This document shows positions 1-8,940 of a DNA stretch of 64,000 nucleotides, one piece after another. This DNA is from Filomicrobium sp. (lineage in GTDB: Bacteria; Pseudomonadota; Alphaproteobacteria; Rhizobiales; Hyphomicrobiaceae), in assembly GCA_017792465.1 (NCBI GenBank), contig CP051234.1:3690501-3754500 (forward strand). The letters run 5' to 3'. Both the position numbers and the translations under genes were made by a program. How positions within the stretch are numbered: position 1 is the stretch's first letter; each line of letters starts with the position of its first letter. The notes under the pieces are model-generated. The model was not told where the DNA came from and searched no databases. It was given only the letters and a program-made list of their open reading frames with translations.

Positions 1-2
1 TG

Positions 3-731
3 GCTTCGCAAGGCTACGAGGACGTTGCGTTTATTTTCGGCAGCGCTCTGCGTGCCTTGCAAGCCGCTGAGAAAGGAGATGTCGAAGGCGCCGACACTGC
101 GTGCATCGTCGAACTGATCGAAGCATTGGACACTCGCATTGCGGACCCGGTCCGCGATTACGATAGTCCGTTCATGATGCCGATCGAAGGCGTGCACACC
201 ATCCCCGGCCGGGGGACGGTGGTCAGTGGGCGTGTCGAGCGCGGTGTCATCAAGGTGGGTGATGCCGTGGAGATCGTCGGCCTGACGAACTCCGACGATC
301 AGCAGGTCATCGTGACCGGTACGCAGGCTTTCCGGAAGAACATTTCCGAAGCTCGCGCCGGCATGAACGTTGGCCTGCTTCTTCGAGGTTTGAAGCGCGA
401 GGACGTTCAGCGCGGTCAAGTGCTGAGCGCCCCTGGTGTGATCAAGCCTTACTCGAAAGGCAGCGCGCAGATCTTCGTTCTGGGGAAGGACGAGGGCGGA
501 CGCCACACGCCATTTGGCAGTGGCTACCAGCCTCAGTTCTTCTTCGGTACGACGGATGTGACCGGCGTCATCACCGTTCTTGGTGAGGACGGTCTGGTTC
601 AGCCCGGCGATCAGGCTGAGGTCGAATTCGACCTCAAGAAGCCTGTCGGCATCGAAGAAGGCATCCGCTTTGCCATCCGCGAGGGTGGCAAGACGGTGGG
701 TGCCGGCTTTGTAAGGAGCGTCCACTCCTGA
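3..731 (+). CDS. tuf: Elongation factor Tu, divergent copy (5' end outside window)
   Basis: EF-Tu delivers aminoacyl-tRNA to the ribosome. Only the end of the GTPase domain and beta-barrel domains 2 and 3 are in the window; the frame is open from base 3. Domain 2 shows [15 protein letters not shown] and domain 3 shows GGRHTPF, TTDVTGV and a C-terminal [15 protein letters not shown], all EF-Tu hallmarks. The sequence is unusually divergent for such a conserved protein: it reads [19 protein letters not shown] where most EF-Tu have a Leu/Asp-rich stretch ending in GLLLRG, and [11 protein letters not shown] where YRPQFYFR is usual. It may be a second, diverged tuf paralogue or an EF-Tu-like factor, not the main copy. 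No ribosomal protein gene follows it; a strong terminator does. Confidence 0.85.
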   Translation, partial: ASQGYEDVAFIFGSALRALQAAEKGDVEGADTACIVELIEALDTRIADPVRDYDSPFMMPIEGVHTIPGRGTVVSGRVERGVIKVGDAVEIVGLTNSDDQQVIVTGTQAFRKNISEARAGMNVGLLLRGLKREDVQRGQVLSAPGVIKPYSKGSAQIFVLGKDEGGRHTPFGSGYQPQFFFGTTDVTGVITVLGEDGLVQPGDQAEVEFDLKKPVGIEEGIRFAIREGGKTVGAGFVRSVHS

Positions 732-752
732 AAGGCTGAAACTGCGCAAAGT

Positions 753-801
753 CCCCGAGCCAGGCCAGTGGTTTTTGCTGGCATTGGCTCGGGGATCTTT
801 T
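753..801 (+). terminator. Rho-independent terminator after the EF-Tu gene
   Basis: A perfect 10-bp stem (CCCCGAGCCA at 753-762 with TGGCTCGGGG at 785-794) encloses a second inner stem (GCCAG 764-768 / CTGGC 778-782) and is followed by ATCTTTT. It starts about 20 nt after the EF-Tu stop codon. Confidence 0.85.
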
Positions 802-1230
802 GGTAGTCCGGCGAAATCAAGTTTTCGGGTCGACAATTGAGTTGAGAGAGGGGGCTCCAGCCCGACTGACAGTCGGTCATCCACCGAACTCAAACGGACC
901 GACCACCTCGGATCCGTGGAGGTGCGCCTTACTAATAGAGGCCGTATTCATGAAACGCGGATTGGCCGCAAATGGGATCAACCCGCCGGTCGCTCCCGCG
1001 CAGATCCTTGACGGGAAGGGGCATAGCCGGTCGCTTTGGATGTAGACAAAGCTGCAGTGGTAGGCCGGTTAAGGTGGACACCTAGGGTACGCCGAATCGC
1101 AGTTTCGAATTTCCTTATCCGCCGATCTTCAAATCGCAGCTTTGCATCGCTAGTTTGGCGTGGATTCGGTTATTAGCGTTTCTGGCTTTATCGATTGGCC
1201 GTCACGCAATCTCAGGGGGTGGGAAACGAC
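802..1230. other. Gene-free stretch between the EF-Tu terminator and the lipase gene
   Basis: Short open frames here have no recognisable protein features. No tRNA cloverleaf or obvious promoter pair was seen. It presumably carries the promoter of the following lipase-like gene. Confidence 0.4.
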
Positions 1231-2334
1231 ATGCGAGACTTCGCTCAAAGGCTGCATCGGATCGGGCTGTGTCCGGCTCTGGCCGTAGGGATTTGTGTTG
1301 CGATTGCCGGTGGCCTTTCATCCTCCGCGTTGGCGCAAGCAAAAGAACCAAGCTTCCCATCTGTAATCAAGCCAGAAGGGACAGGTTCGCAGCGAGGTAA
1401 TTTGAGTGGGGCGAACGGCCACGAAGAAAACGTGCGCAAACTGCCCAAGGGAGAACAACTTGTTCGCGACTTCGAGGCTATGGAACTCGCGATCAAAGCC
1501 TATGACAAGGTGCTCCCCACCAAGACCTATGTCTTCGGTTCCGACCACCAGCGAAAATTGCTGAAGCCGTCAAGCGGACATGAGCATTCGTTGATAAAGT
1601 CAACCCGGCAAATGATCCTCGACCAATATGCCCACCGGCCAGTTTACGACTGGCAGGTTCTGGAAAGCAGCGCTCCGGTTGCCGTTGGCTGCAAGCTTGC
1701 CGGAGAGGTGACCACACCAGATGTTTCAGCGGAAGCCTGGCAAGGGTTTTCAGCGACAACATACGTCAACCATACGTCAAAACAGATTGTCGTGGCGATA
1801 GCCGGGACTGACATCCTGAGCCTCAGCGATTTGAACAACGACCGGCTGGCGCTGATGCACTCAAAGCCGCCGCACTTCGACGCGGCATGTGCGTATTTCC
1901 AGGATGTGATCAAGCGATACGAGGCAAAATTCGATCAGTATGAATTCTCTTGTACGGGACATAGCTTGGGCGGTGGAGCGTGCAGCTACGCGGCAGCGAT
2001 GCTGGGACGACCTGCTGTTACGCTCAATCCAATCGGCAACAAGTGGCAGCCTGTCGGATCAAACGCGCCGCGCGCGGCTATCAGGCACTACATCGACCCC
2101 GATGACCTGGCCTACAATGTCTTCAAAACGATCCAGCTGCCGCCGGTCGGGACAATCTACTGGATCAAGGCGCCTCCCAAAGAGAGCACTTTCTTCGACG
2201 GGCTGCTCCAAATCTATCGTATTTTCAAACCGGAGACGACGTTGCAGCGCTTCAGCAAAGCCCACCAGTCACACTCTGCTTCAAACGCACTCGATCGCCT
2301 TGGCAACATCGCGAAAATTCAGAGGTTACAGTAG
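1231..2334 (+). CDS. Secreted lipase-like alpha/beta hydrolase (class 3 type)
   Basis: Predicted exported hydrolase. The chosen ATG at 1231 follows a GGGTGGGA purine tract and gives a typical signal peptide ending near ALAQA; an in-frame TTG at 1195 would add 12 residues before it and is less likely. The nucleophile elbow GHSLGGG places the catalytic Ser at about residue 245, and the preceding VVAIAGTD strand resembles the oxyanion-hole region of class 3 lipases. A downstream DPDDLAYN segment probably supplies the acid residue. The length of 367 aa is reasonable for the family. It stands alone, convergent with the DUF364 gene. The substrate cannot be told from sequence. Confidence 0.7.
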   Translation: MRDFAQRLHRIGLCPALAVGICVAIAGGLSSSALAQAKEPSFPSVIKPEGTGSQRGNLSGANGHEENVRKLPKGEQLVRDFEAMELAIKAYDKVLPTKTYVFGSDHQRKLLKPSSGHEHSLIKSTRQMILDQYAHRPVYDWQVLESSAPVAVGCKLAGEVTTPDVSAEAWQGFSATTYVNHTSKQIVVAIAGTDILSLSDLNNDRLALMHSKPPHFDAACAYFQDVIKRYEAKFDQYEFSCTGHSLGGGACSYAAAMLGRPAVTLNPIGNKWQPVGSNAPRAAIRHYIDPDDLAYNVFKTIQLPPVGTIYWIKAPPKESTFFDGLLQIYRIFKPETTLQRFSKAHQSHSASNALDRLGNIAKIQRLQ

Positions 2335-2521
2335 CGTGCTGTTGGGCGCGGCGCTCGGCAAGTGGAAGTCGTATTCGTGGTCTAATCGATCCTGAGTTGA
2401 AGGAAGTATTCCGGGACTTATTACTCCGGCGGCCTTCCTTATGGTCGTCTGTAACGGTCAGCTGTCGCTTAAACCGAGATCGGTGTCGTGCTTCCTGCAA
2501 CAGAAGATCCATCAACCAGTC

Positions 2522-3490
2522 TTACTTTTTTCGAGCATCCCACAGACGCTTGAAGCGGGTATCCAGCCGAGACAACTGTTTGTCCAGACCGTCGAGTTCG
2601 GCGAAGCCCGAAAACCTGCCGGGCTTGCCTTCTTCGTACCACGCGGACATTTCCAATTTGAGAGTGTTACGCCGTTCCACCGTCTTTTGGATTTCCTTCT
2701 GCGTCGTCGCTAGCCGGCCTTCGCCGATATCTGCAATGGCGTAGCGAACGCCTCCGGAAAACAACCGGGTGCCACCGCCCTCTGCAGCGATTTGTTCGGC
2801 CTTCGCGACGTTGACGACTTGAACTCCCGCGAGAAAATCGACGCCGAATTCGCTCCATTGCTCCAGCCATGGCGTCGATGGTCCCATCAAGACCGTGACG
2901 GCGTCGTGAGACAATTCGCAAAGACGGTGGAAGGTTTTGTTGATGAGCGAGGTCGCGGTAATGAAGACCCAGTCGGCCTGAGGAAGAACAAATTCCGCGG
3001 CCGGATCTGGCAGGTCGGATCCGGCTGGTTGCCGCTCCAAAACCGTTACATCGAGATCGTGCAGGACCTCATCAAGACCAGGATAGCGTCCGACAACTGC
3101 GATGCGCTGACCTGAAAGACGCGGCTTGAAATGTTCGAACACCGCCAGATTCCCCGGCCCATCGGCATCGATCGGCACGGCATTTCGCATGAGCGCGTTG
3201 TCGGAGCCGTTGATGATAGCGTTGCATGCGGCAAGGCCGACGGTGGCTTCGAATGGATCCCAGGATTGCAGCCAATCCGCCAGCGCGCTTGCCGGTTGAC
3301 CTGCAACGGTCCCTGGCCATTGCAGGACTCTCGAACGCGTGCCAGGGCTCATGGCAAACCCGAGGCCTTGCGTCGTTCGGCAAGTCGTCCAAGTCAGCCC
3401 GATGCACAAGCGTTCAATAATGTCATCACAGTCGGTTGCCGCCTGGCTCACTAATTCATACGGCGCCGATGTCGCATTGGACAACGCCAT
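2522..3490 (-). CDS. DUF364/DUF4213-like protein (putative metal chelation), last gene of unknown operon
   Basis: 322 aa from the ATG at 3490, which overlaps the stop of the upstream gene (TGATG). The middle part, SDNALMRNAVPID, then QRIAVVGRYPG, a Rossmann-like GxxPG turn and TATSLINKTFHRL, matches the DUF364 (with N-terminal DUF4213) pattern, a family tentatively linked to heavy-metal chelation. The C-terminal 60 residues are charged and helical, ending in a Lys-rich tail, and look like an added coiled extension. An alternative ATG at 3541 would run 51 nt into the upstream gene and is less likely. The exact biochemical role is unknown. Its tight coupling to an Fe-S protein and a nitroreductase-like protein suggests a shared redox or metal-linked task. 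Confidence 0.65.
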   Translation of the reverse strand: MALSNATSAPYELVSQAATDCDDIIERLCIGLTWTTCRTTQGLGFAMSPGTRSRVLQWPGTVAGQPASALADWLQSWDPFEATVGLAACNAIINGSDNALMRNAVPIDADGPGNLAVFEHFKPRLSGQRIAVVGRYPGLDEVLHDLDVTVLERQPAGSDLPDPAAEFVLPQADWVFITATSLINKTFHRLCELSHDAVTVLMGPSTPWLEQWSEFGVDFLAGVQVVNVAKAEQIAAEGGGTRLFSGGVRYAIADIGEGRLATTQKEIQKTVERRNTLKLEMSAWYEEGKPGRFSGFAELDGLDKQLSRLDTRFKRLWDARKK

Positions 3491-3816
3491 TAGCGCTCCG
3501 CCTGTCGCTGGAGCTCCAACCCACCCTTCAACATGATCCAATCGTGCAGGTCACAGAGCATGAAGTGACGGTTGGCCGGATCGCTCAAGTGCGCGACCGT
3601 CACCGGGTCCTTGTGATGGTAACGTTGGGCGGAAATCCGAAACGGTTCGGGCAACGAAAGGTTGAATTGGGATGGCTTGATCAACAAGCGGATCACCTGT
3701 TCAAACAACAAGGCGTAACGGTCGTCGTCGGGTTCGGCGTAGATCGAGCCGAGATCCTTGCCGTAGGATTGGAACAGGTGAAAGTAGTCCTTATGGTCCG
3801 GTAGATTTGTGCTCAT
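3490..3816 (-). CDS. Conserved-looking 108-aa protein of unknown function
   Basis: Not recognised. A small soluble, acidic/His-containing protein (HKDYFHLF, RYHHKDP, DLHDWIMLKGG) without a signal peptide or membrane segment. Its start overlaps the end of the SagB-like gene by 4 nt (ATGA), and its stop overlaps the DUF364 gene start, so it is almost certainly translated as part of the four-gene operon. It may be a partner subunit of the neighbouring oxidoreductase. Confidence 0.6.
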   Translation of the reverse strand: MSTNLPDHKDYFHLFQSYGKDLGSIYAEPDDDRYALLFEQVIRLLIKPSQFNLSLPEPFRISAQRYHHKDPVTVAHLSDPANRHFMLCDLHDWIMLKGGLELQRQAER

Positions 3817-5492
3817 AATTCACGCTCCGACATCTCTCCGCGATCTTGAAGGTGTGCATAAGGCGGTTCGGTCATAAGGCGACTGTCCTCGAAGGCTGCG
3901 CCGACCGTGAAGTGATAAAGCGTTTGCCATGGGGCGGTGTCTGGAGCGCCAAATCCCAGAAGCTCATGCACGACGTCATCGAAAAAGCAGCCGATTCCCG
4001 TTCCGCGCAGGCCGCTCGCTTCAGCCTCAAGGTACAAAACCTGTCCGATGAGGCCGCATTCCCAATACAAGCGGCGATAAGCCCATGGACCGTCGGTTTC
4101 CAACACATTCTGAAAGTCTGCGATCATGCCAAGGCTGAACGCGCCGCGTCCGCCGATGCCCTGGTAACAGCAAATCTGCGAAGCCAGCTTCCGCACGTTT
4201 TGTGACGATCCGATGCGATAAAGCGGCAATTCGCAATCGCCTGCGGGCCGGATCAGCTGTGCGACAGCACCGCAACTTTCAAGGAAGGCTTCCCAGCGGT
4301 CGGGACACCGGTTCACGAGGTAAAGGCCGGGGTCGAGGCCTTCGACGGAATGCACGAAAAGGAAAAGGTTGATTGCTGGCGCATACGGCAGGCCGTCAAT
4401 GGGTCCGCTCCTATTCTGTGGCAGAATTCGCGCGAGGAGGCGCTCGAAATCACGGCGCGAAATTCCAGTCTGTCCATCCATTCGTTGTGCGCTGCGCCGC
4501 CCGCGAATGAGGGGCACAGCGTCTAAGGCAGCTGTTTCCTCGATTGCCTGTTCGGAATTGTCACGCGCCGGTTTCGAGCGTGCCGGCAGCTCTGAGTTGC
4601 GTTGCGGTGGTTTGACGACGCATGGGAGAACATCGGCAATCTGCTGCCAGGCGACGTGCTCGGCACTGAGACGGTTGGCAGTGCCGGTCCAGTCCGCCAA
4701 TGCGTCGGCGACTGTGGACCATGATGGCGCAGCGGCGCCGGTTTTTGTCGCTAGAACTGCCATCAGGTCTGGGTGTTCGGCTTCAGCATCAATGAAATCA
4801 GGCGCACGATTCAAGCCGAGGCACGATGTGATTTGATCGTCGCGAATGGACCCGGCAAGTTCCACGTGCCAGCCGTTCAGGTGGGCAGCAATCCGCGCGG
4901 AGCCCAGGACATGACCAACATCGAGCTGACAATAACGATAGGCGCGCGCGCCGTACTTCCATTCCTCGCGCCAGATGATCGAGGAGAGACCGATTGCGCC
5001 GAATGTATCGGGCGCCGAACGGGAGATGCTACGCGCGACTTCAGCCGGGATGCGCGCACGCAGTTCCAGGGCATGTTCGTACGGGGCATAGTGGTAAAGC
5101 CCGGGTTCAAGCCGCCCATCTTCGCATTGCCAGAGAAGGAGGTAGGCTTCTGTGGGATGGAGGTTGCCGCTTGAAGGATTGTTGCGGAGAGACCAGCGGT
5201 CCAAGCCCGTGGACTTCCAGGCGCTCAGTCCAAATGCTAATTCGAAAAAGAGACCGATCGCGTTGAGGTCAACCTTGTCGGGAGGCGCGTTCGAAGCGTC
5301 ATAGATTTCATTGTAGGTGCATTTTCCGTTGCCCTCGACAAGTGGCAAAGGGAACGACGTCGCGCCAGCGAAACGGCGAAATGGATCGGGCTGGGAGTCC
5401 CAGTCGAGGAACTCGGGACTGGGAGCGTAGCCGCTCGTGCGATGCTTGGTCGCCTCATGGTAGTCGCGCACGGCAGCCAACGCGTCCCTCAT
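3813..5492 (-). CDS. SagB/ThcOx-type nitroreductase-fold protein with two tandem domains
   Basis: 559 aa, about twice a single nitroreductase domain. Both halves look nitroreductase-like: the first (about residues 60-270) has SLRNNPSSGNLHPTEAYLL, typical of SagB-type FMN dehydrogenases (SSGxLHPxE), and GLYHYAPYEHALE; the second (about 320-545) starts with RGRRSAQRMDG, like the RRSxRxF motif, and ends in EASGLRGTGIGCFFDD. SagB-family enzymes use FMN to oxidise azolines in peptides or act on other small substrates. No peptide precursor or cyclodehydratase lies nearby, so azole formation is not supported. ATGA overlaps on both sides couple it to the Fe-S gene and the 108-aa gene. Confidence 0.7.
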   Translation of the reverse strand: MRDALAAVRDYHEATKHRTSGYAPSPEFLDWDSQPDPFRRFAGATSFPLPLVEGNGKCTYNEIYDASNAPPDKVDLNAIGLFFELAFGLSAWKSTGLDRWSLRNNPSSGNLHPTEAYLLLWQCEDGRLEPGLYHYAPYEHALELRARIPAEVARSISRSAPDTFGAIGLSSIIWREEWKYGARAYRYCQLDVGHVLGSARIAAHLNGWHVELAGSIRDDQITSCLGLNRAPDFIDAEAEHPDLMAVLATKTGAAAPSWSTVADALADWTGTANRLSAEHVAWQQIADVLPCVVKPPQRNSELPARSKPARDNSEQAIEETAALDAVPLIRGRRSAQRMDGQTGISRRDFERLLARILPQNRSGPIDGLPYAPAINLFLFVHSVEGLDPGLYLVNRCPDRWEAFLESCGAVAQLIRPAGDCELPLYRIGSSQNVRKLASQICCYQGIGGRGAFSLGMIADFQNVLETDGPWAYRRLYWECGLIGQVLYLEAEASGLRGTGIGCFFDDVVHELLGFGAPDTAPWQTLYHFTVGAAFEDSRLMTEPPYAHLQDRGEMSEREL

Positions 5493-6859
5493 TGGCTCAC
5501 CTCGCTTTGAGTTAGCGAAGCTGCCAGCAACTCTGCAAGATGGCGTGGGTCATGGTCGCTATGATTGCGAATTTGCTGGCGGCAGGAAAAGCCGTTGCAA
5601 ACGATTGTTGCATCGGGGGCATTGCGCAATGCGGGCAGAAGTTCGCTTTCAGCCATCTGCAATGCGGTGTCGGCATGCTCGGTCTCCAGACCAAACGTGC
5701 CCGCCATGCCGCAACAGCCCGATTCGATCATCTGAAACTCATGGTCGGGTAGGCTCTTCAGAATTCGGCGCACCGCTTTCATCGCCCCGACGGCCTTCTG
5801 GTGGCAGTGACCGTGAACCAGGGTCTGGCTCTCTGCCATCGACCGAAGCGGCAACGACAGCCGCTTTGCCATCAGCTCCTTTGAAAGGAACTCTTCGAAT
5901 AAGACGACGTGTTTGGAGAGTTGCTCGACCTCGTCGCCTAGTCCGAGCGCGCGGGCGTCATCCCGCAAGCCGAGAATACAGGAGGCTTCGAGCCCTATAA
6001 TTGTGCGGCCCTGACGGATGTGCGGGCCGAGCGAATGAAGGAGCCGCTTGACCTCGTTGCGTGCGAATTCAACCAATCCTTGTGCGAGGAATGTTCGTCC
6101 GCAACACAATGGTCGGTCGGGGTCGGAAACGTCCGAGGCTGTTTCAGCCATATGCACGCGATAGCCGCCGGCCTCCAGAACGGTGGTTGCTGCTTTGGCA
6201 ATGTTTGGTTCGAAGTATCGCGTGAAGGTATCGACGAACAGGACGACTTCGCGATCCGTCGGCGCCGGAGCAGTGGTCGAGGCGGGGAGAGAATGCGATG
6301 GGAATGTCTGGCGCGAGGGTTCGGGTAGCGCGCAAGCTGCAGAAATACCAAGCAAGCGCTCGCCCATCCATTGCAAAGACTTAGAGCAATTGCGCAGCCT
6401 GACCAATTGGGCCGTCAAGCGCGAATGATGAAGCCAATGCGGCAGGAAGGCGAACAATCTTGCGCGAAGTCCCAGCCCCTCGCGGGCAACTTTCTGCGCT
6501 TGATACTCAGCCTTGATCAAGGCCATATCGACATTGGCTTCGCATTCGCGTTTGCAGCCTTTACACGCCACGCACAGCGCCATCGCTTCGGCAAGCTCCG
6601 GGTCGGCCAATGCCGCTTCCGGCAAGTTGTTCGACAGCGCGGCTTTCAGCAGTCTGACGCGGCCTCCGGTCGAAAGGTTCGGGTTTTCGCTGACTTTGTA
6701 GCTCGGGCACATGACCTGCTTGCCGAGCGTTTCGCACTGTCGGGCATTGATGCAAACGGCGACGGCCTTGGCGAAATCGCCGCCGTGTTTGGGGATGTCC
6801 GCGTAGGCATCACCCAATCCGGCATCTTCGTATGCTCGCCAATCCAGGTAGGTTTCCAT
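5489..6859 (-). CDS. Fe-S oxidoreductase (HdrD/GlpC/YdiJ C-terminal-like) with two CCG domains
   Basis: 456 aa, cytosolic. The N-terminal ferredoxin-like part has a Cys series ending in MCPSYKVSENPNLSTGGRVRLL and a second cluster motif CVACKGCKREC. Two cysteine-rich CCG domains follow (PLCCGRTFLAQG and SGCCGMAGTFG), as in heterodisulfide reductase D and glycolate/lactate oxidase Fe-S subunits. It resembles the C-terminal half of YdiJ-type FAD dehydrogenases, but the FAD domain is absent here and no separate FAD gene is in the operon. First gene of a four-gene operon, with a 4-nt overlap to the SagB-like gene. It may pass electrons to the FMN partner. An FNR-like half-site pair lies about 74 nt upstream. 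Confidence 0.75.
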   Translation of the reverse strand: METYLDWRAYEDAGLGDAYADIPKHGGDFAKAVAVCINARQCETLGKQVMCPSYKVSENPNLSTGGRVRLLKAALSNNLPEAALADPELAEAMALCVACKGCKRECEANVDMALIKAEYQAQKVAREGLGLRARLFAFLPHWLHHSRLTAQLVRLRNCSKSLQWMGERLLGISAACALPEPSRQTFPSHSLPASTTAPAPTDREVVLFVDTFTRYFEPNIAKAATTVLEAGGYRVHMAETASDVSDPDRPLCCGRTFLAQGLVEFARNEVKRLLHSLGPHIRQGRTIIGLEASCILGLRDDARALGLGDEVEQLSKHVVLFEEFLSKELMAKRLSLPLRSMAESQTLVHGHCHQKAVGAMKAVRRILKSLPDHEFQMIESGCCGMAGTFGLETEHADTALQMAESELLPALRNAPDATIVCNGFSCRQQIRNHSDHDPRHLAELLAASLTQSEVSQ

Positions 6860-7240
6860 GCCTGCCCTTGCTGAGTTTCCAGATCGTCAACTCAATTCAA
6901 TGAGCAATCGGCGTGCCACATACTCTTTGATGCAAATCTGATTGGTCGGGTCTTACTCAGGCCCGCATTTGGTGTGCGGTTCAGGCGAGTTTCCGTTGTT
7001 GGCTGGGATGCGCCCGACAACTGGCATGCAAATGGCACGTCATGCGGGCGCGCACCATGCGCAATTGGCGTTGAAAGCCAGCGATCCTTGAGGGGAAACA
7101 ATTCGGAACGCCACATCGAGTTCGGTGATGTGCTGCCTTTTGTGGATGAAATCCTACAACAAGGTGTGTCGCTATACCGACAGAATTGTGCTGCGGGCCG
7201 GAATGGTGTCCGACCCGCGCCGTCGCTGCGCGCTTGAAAC
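6860..7240. other. Gene-free stretch between the Fe-S operon and the copper operon
   Basis: About 380 bp. It contains the promoter region of the minus-strand Fe-S operon (see the FNR-like box) and the 3' flank of the copper operon. A short plus-strand open frame at 6974-7237 has no recognisable domain and is not called a gene. Confidence 0.4.
6927..6940 (-). promoter_or_regulatory. Possible FNR-type box upstream of the Fe-S/SagB operon
   Basis: TTGATGCAAATCTG matches TTGAT-N4-ATCAA fully in one half and partly in the other. Its centre is about 74 nt from the operon start codon, close to the spacing seen for the candidate boxes before nirS and norC. One half-site is imperfect, so this is tentative. 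Confidence 0.3.
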
Positions 7241-7642
7241 CTACTGCTTCGCAGGCGTCATGTCGATGACGCGGTATTGCTTGTCTCGGCCAAGCTTCAG
7301 TTTGAAATCGATATTGTCGCCAGCCTTGAAACTGCTGAGGTCAACGTGCTTGGTGACTTGAAGATCCATGGTCATCTTCGGCCAGCCGAGATCCGGCATC
7401 GGCTCATGGGTGAGATTGACCGAACCCTTGTCGGCATCAACCGAGTTCAGTACGCCGATGCCGGCAGCTTCCGTGCCGGGCTCTACGACGACAGATTTCA
7501 TTTCGCCATGCCCGGCATGGTCTTGGCTCATTTCCTTATGGTCCATCGTGCCGTGGCCGGAGTGGTCCATTGTTTTTTCTTCTGCGGCTGCGGAGTTCGC
7601 GAGCAGAACTGCGGCCAGGAACGTAAAGATGTGTTTCTTCAT
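7241..7642 (-). CDS. CusF-like periplasmic copper-binding protein
   Basis: 133 aa from the ATG at 7642, preceded by a GGAGACT ribosome site; an upstream in-frame ATG at 7684 lacks one. Signal peptide with a cut near NSAAA, then a His/Met-rich stretch (MDHSGHGTMDHKEM) and a CusF-type OB-fold core: GVLNSVDADKGSVNLTHEPMPDLGWPKMTMD, where the His, the Trp and the Met residues correspond to the copper site (H..W..M.M). CusF-type proteins hand copper or silver to the CusB adaptor of RND pumps. Last gene of the copper operon, about 50 nt after copD. Confidence 0.85.
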   Translation of the reverse strand: MKKHIFTFLAAVLLANSAAAEEKTMDHSGHGTMDHKEMSQDHAGHGEMKSVVVEPGTEAAGIGVLNSVDADKGSVNLTHEPMPDLGWPKMTMDLQVTKHVDLSSFKAGDNIDFKLKLGRDKQYRVIDMTPAKQ

Positions 7643-7693
7643 GGTTGAAGTCTCCTTTTTGTTTTGTCGGTGAGGTTCAATCACTGGGCAAGT

Positions 7694-8566
7694 TCAATGC
7701 TCGGCTCCAGGCGACATGGTGCTGAGAAAAGCAGTCAACAAGAGGACGATTGCAGCGAGCCCGATTTCGAATCTGATCGAGGCTCGCAGAGTTTGTTTTG
7801 CCGATTGGGGTGAAGTCTCCAGTTTTGGTGTGAGAACGAACTTGTTGTAGCCGGCAAGGGCGAGAATCGCCGCGACGACGAAAAGCTTGGCGAGAACGAT
7901 GCGCTGGTAGGGACTCGCTAGATCCAGTGTGCCGCCAGTGAGCGTGAGAAACATGATCGCTCCGGCGATTGTGAGCAGTGCAAATGCGCCAACGGCAATG
8001 CTTCCGAATCTCTCAACGGCACGTCTAGCCTCTTCATCGCTCATGGTTTGCAACGACACGGCCAATGGCCACAGCCCGGCAAACCACCAGGAAAGGGCAA
8101 GAAGATGCAAGAACAAGAAGCCAGACAACCAGGGCATTCGGCTGGCCATTGCTGCCGTATGGCCTTCGATCGCGAACGAACCGAGTGCCAGTGTCAGGCC
8201 GGCGATCGCCAGGACAGGCCAGCGCGACCAGAAAGTGGCGAGCGTGCCGATACCCAGAACGCGGACCAACGCCGCCTGCCCTTGAGGCATCTCGAAGGCT
8301 ATCCAGCGCATGGCCGGATCGAGTGCGAGCGCAATGTCGCCCCCGGACATCGCCAGTTGATCGGCAAACCAGCGTAACGGCTCTGCTACGATTACGAGGC
8401 AAACACCGATCAAAATTTGCCGGCGTAATGTCGGTTTGACAGCCGCTGCAACCTGCCGATTGGTGACTGCAAACAAAATAGAACCGGCTGAAAGCGCGGT
8501 GCCCAGCAGCACTGCAAAGCGCAGAAGGACGTTCTCTATGGCGCCGTCGGCTAACATCGCAATCAC
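7694..8566 (-). CDS. copD: CopD-family copper resistance membrane protein
   Basis: 290 aa with about eight hydrophobic segments across its length. It has the CopD-type pattern with a WWFAGLWPLAV segment and a C-terminal helix ending RFEIGLAAIVLLLTAFLSTMSP, typical of the CopD/PcoD family. CopD acts in the inner membrane with periplasmic CopC in copper uptake or resistance. Its start overlaps the copC stop by 4 nt, so the two are translationally coupled. Confidence 0.85.
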   Translation of the reverse strand: MIAMLADGAIENVLLRFAVLLGTALSAGSILFAVTNRQVAAAVKPTLRRQILIGVCLVIVAEPLRWFADQLAMSGGDIALALDPAMRWIAFEMPQGQAALVRVLGIGTLATFWSRWPVLAIAGLTLALGSFAIEGHTAAMASRMPWLSGFLFLHLLALSWWFAGLWPLAVSLQTMSDEEARRAVERFGSIAVGAFALLTIAGAIMFLTLTGGTLDLASPYQRIVLAKLFVVAAILALAGYNKFVLTPKLETSPQSAKQTLRASIRFEIGLAAIVLLLTAFLSTMSPGAEH

Positions 8567-8940
8567 GGTTTCCCGGCGACGGTGAATTTGAACTCGCCCT
8601 TCATGACGTGACCGTCAGAGCCGACACCGATCCACGCGACGTTGTAATCGCCGGGGACCAATGGCGGCACCGCGATATTGACCTGAGAAACGAACTTTGG
8701 CGGCAGCGATGATTTTGGAGAGACGGCTTCGCCTGAACCCGAGTTTGTGATTTTGAGCACAGTCAGGCGCATCTTGCCCGCGAAGTGTAACTCGATCTCA
8801 GAGAGCCCAGCAGCGACCGTCGCACCGTCCGCAGGAATGCTTTTGTTGACTTTCGTGTGGGCGTACGTGGTTTGGCCGAGGCTGGCTGCAAGCCCAAACA
8901 CGAGCATGGAGGCCGCGATCAGGATTTGAATTTTCTTCAT
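8563..8940 (-). CDS. copC: CopC-family periplasmic copper-binding protein
   Basis: 125 aa. Signal peptide, then mature protein beginning near AHTKVNKSIPADGATV, the usual CopC start that supplies an N-terminal His ligand. The conserved PGDYNVAWIGVGSDGHVMKGEFKF block with its DGH motif gives the second part of the Cu(II) site. CopC is a small beta-barrel copper carrier of the periplasm. It overlaps cusA upstream and copD downstream by 4 nt each. Confidence 0.9.
   Translation of the reverse strand: MKKIQILIAASMLVFGLAASLGQTTYAHTKVNKSIPADGATVAAGLSEIELHFAGKMRLTVLKITNSGSGEAVSPKSSLPPKFVSQVNIAVPPLVPGDYNVAWIGVGSDGHVMKGEFKFTVAGKP

Noticed and set aside
3813-5492. Azole-peptide biosynthesis from the SagB-like gene
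   Set aside because: No cyclodehydratase (YcaO) or precursor peptide gene nearby.
6974-7237. 87-aa plus-strand open frame in the intergenic region (a cytochrome-like LYRQNCAA string)
   Set aside because: No CxxCH heme motif follows and no ribosome site is seen; it is probably chance.
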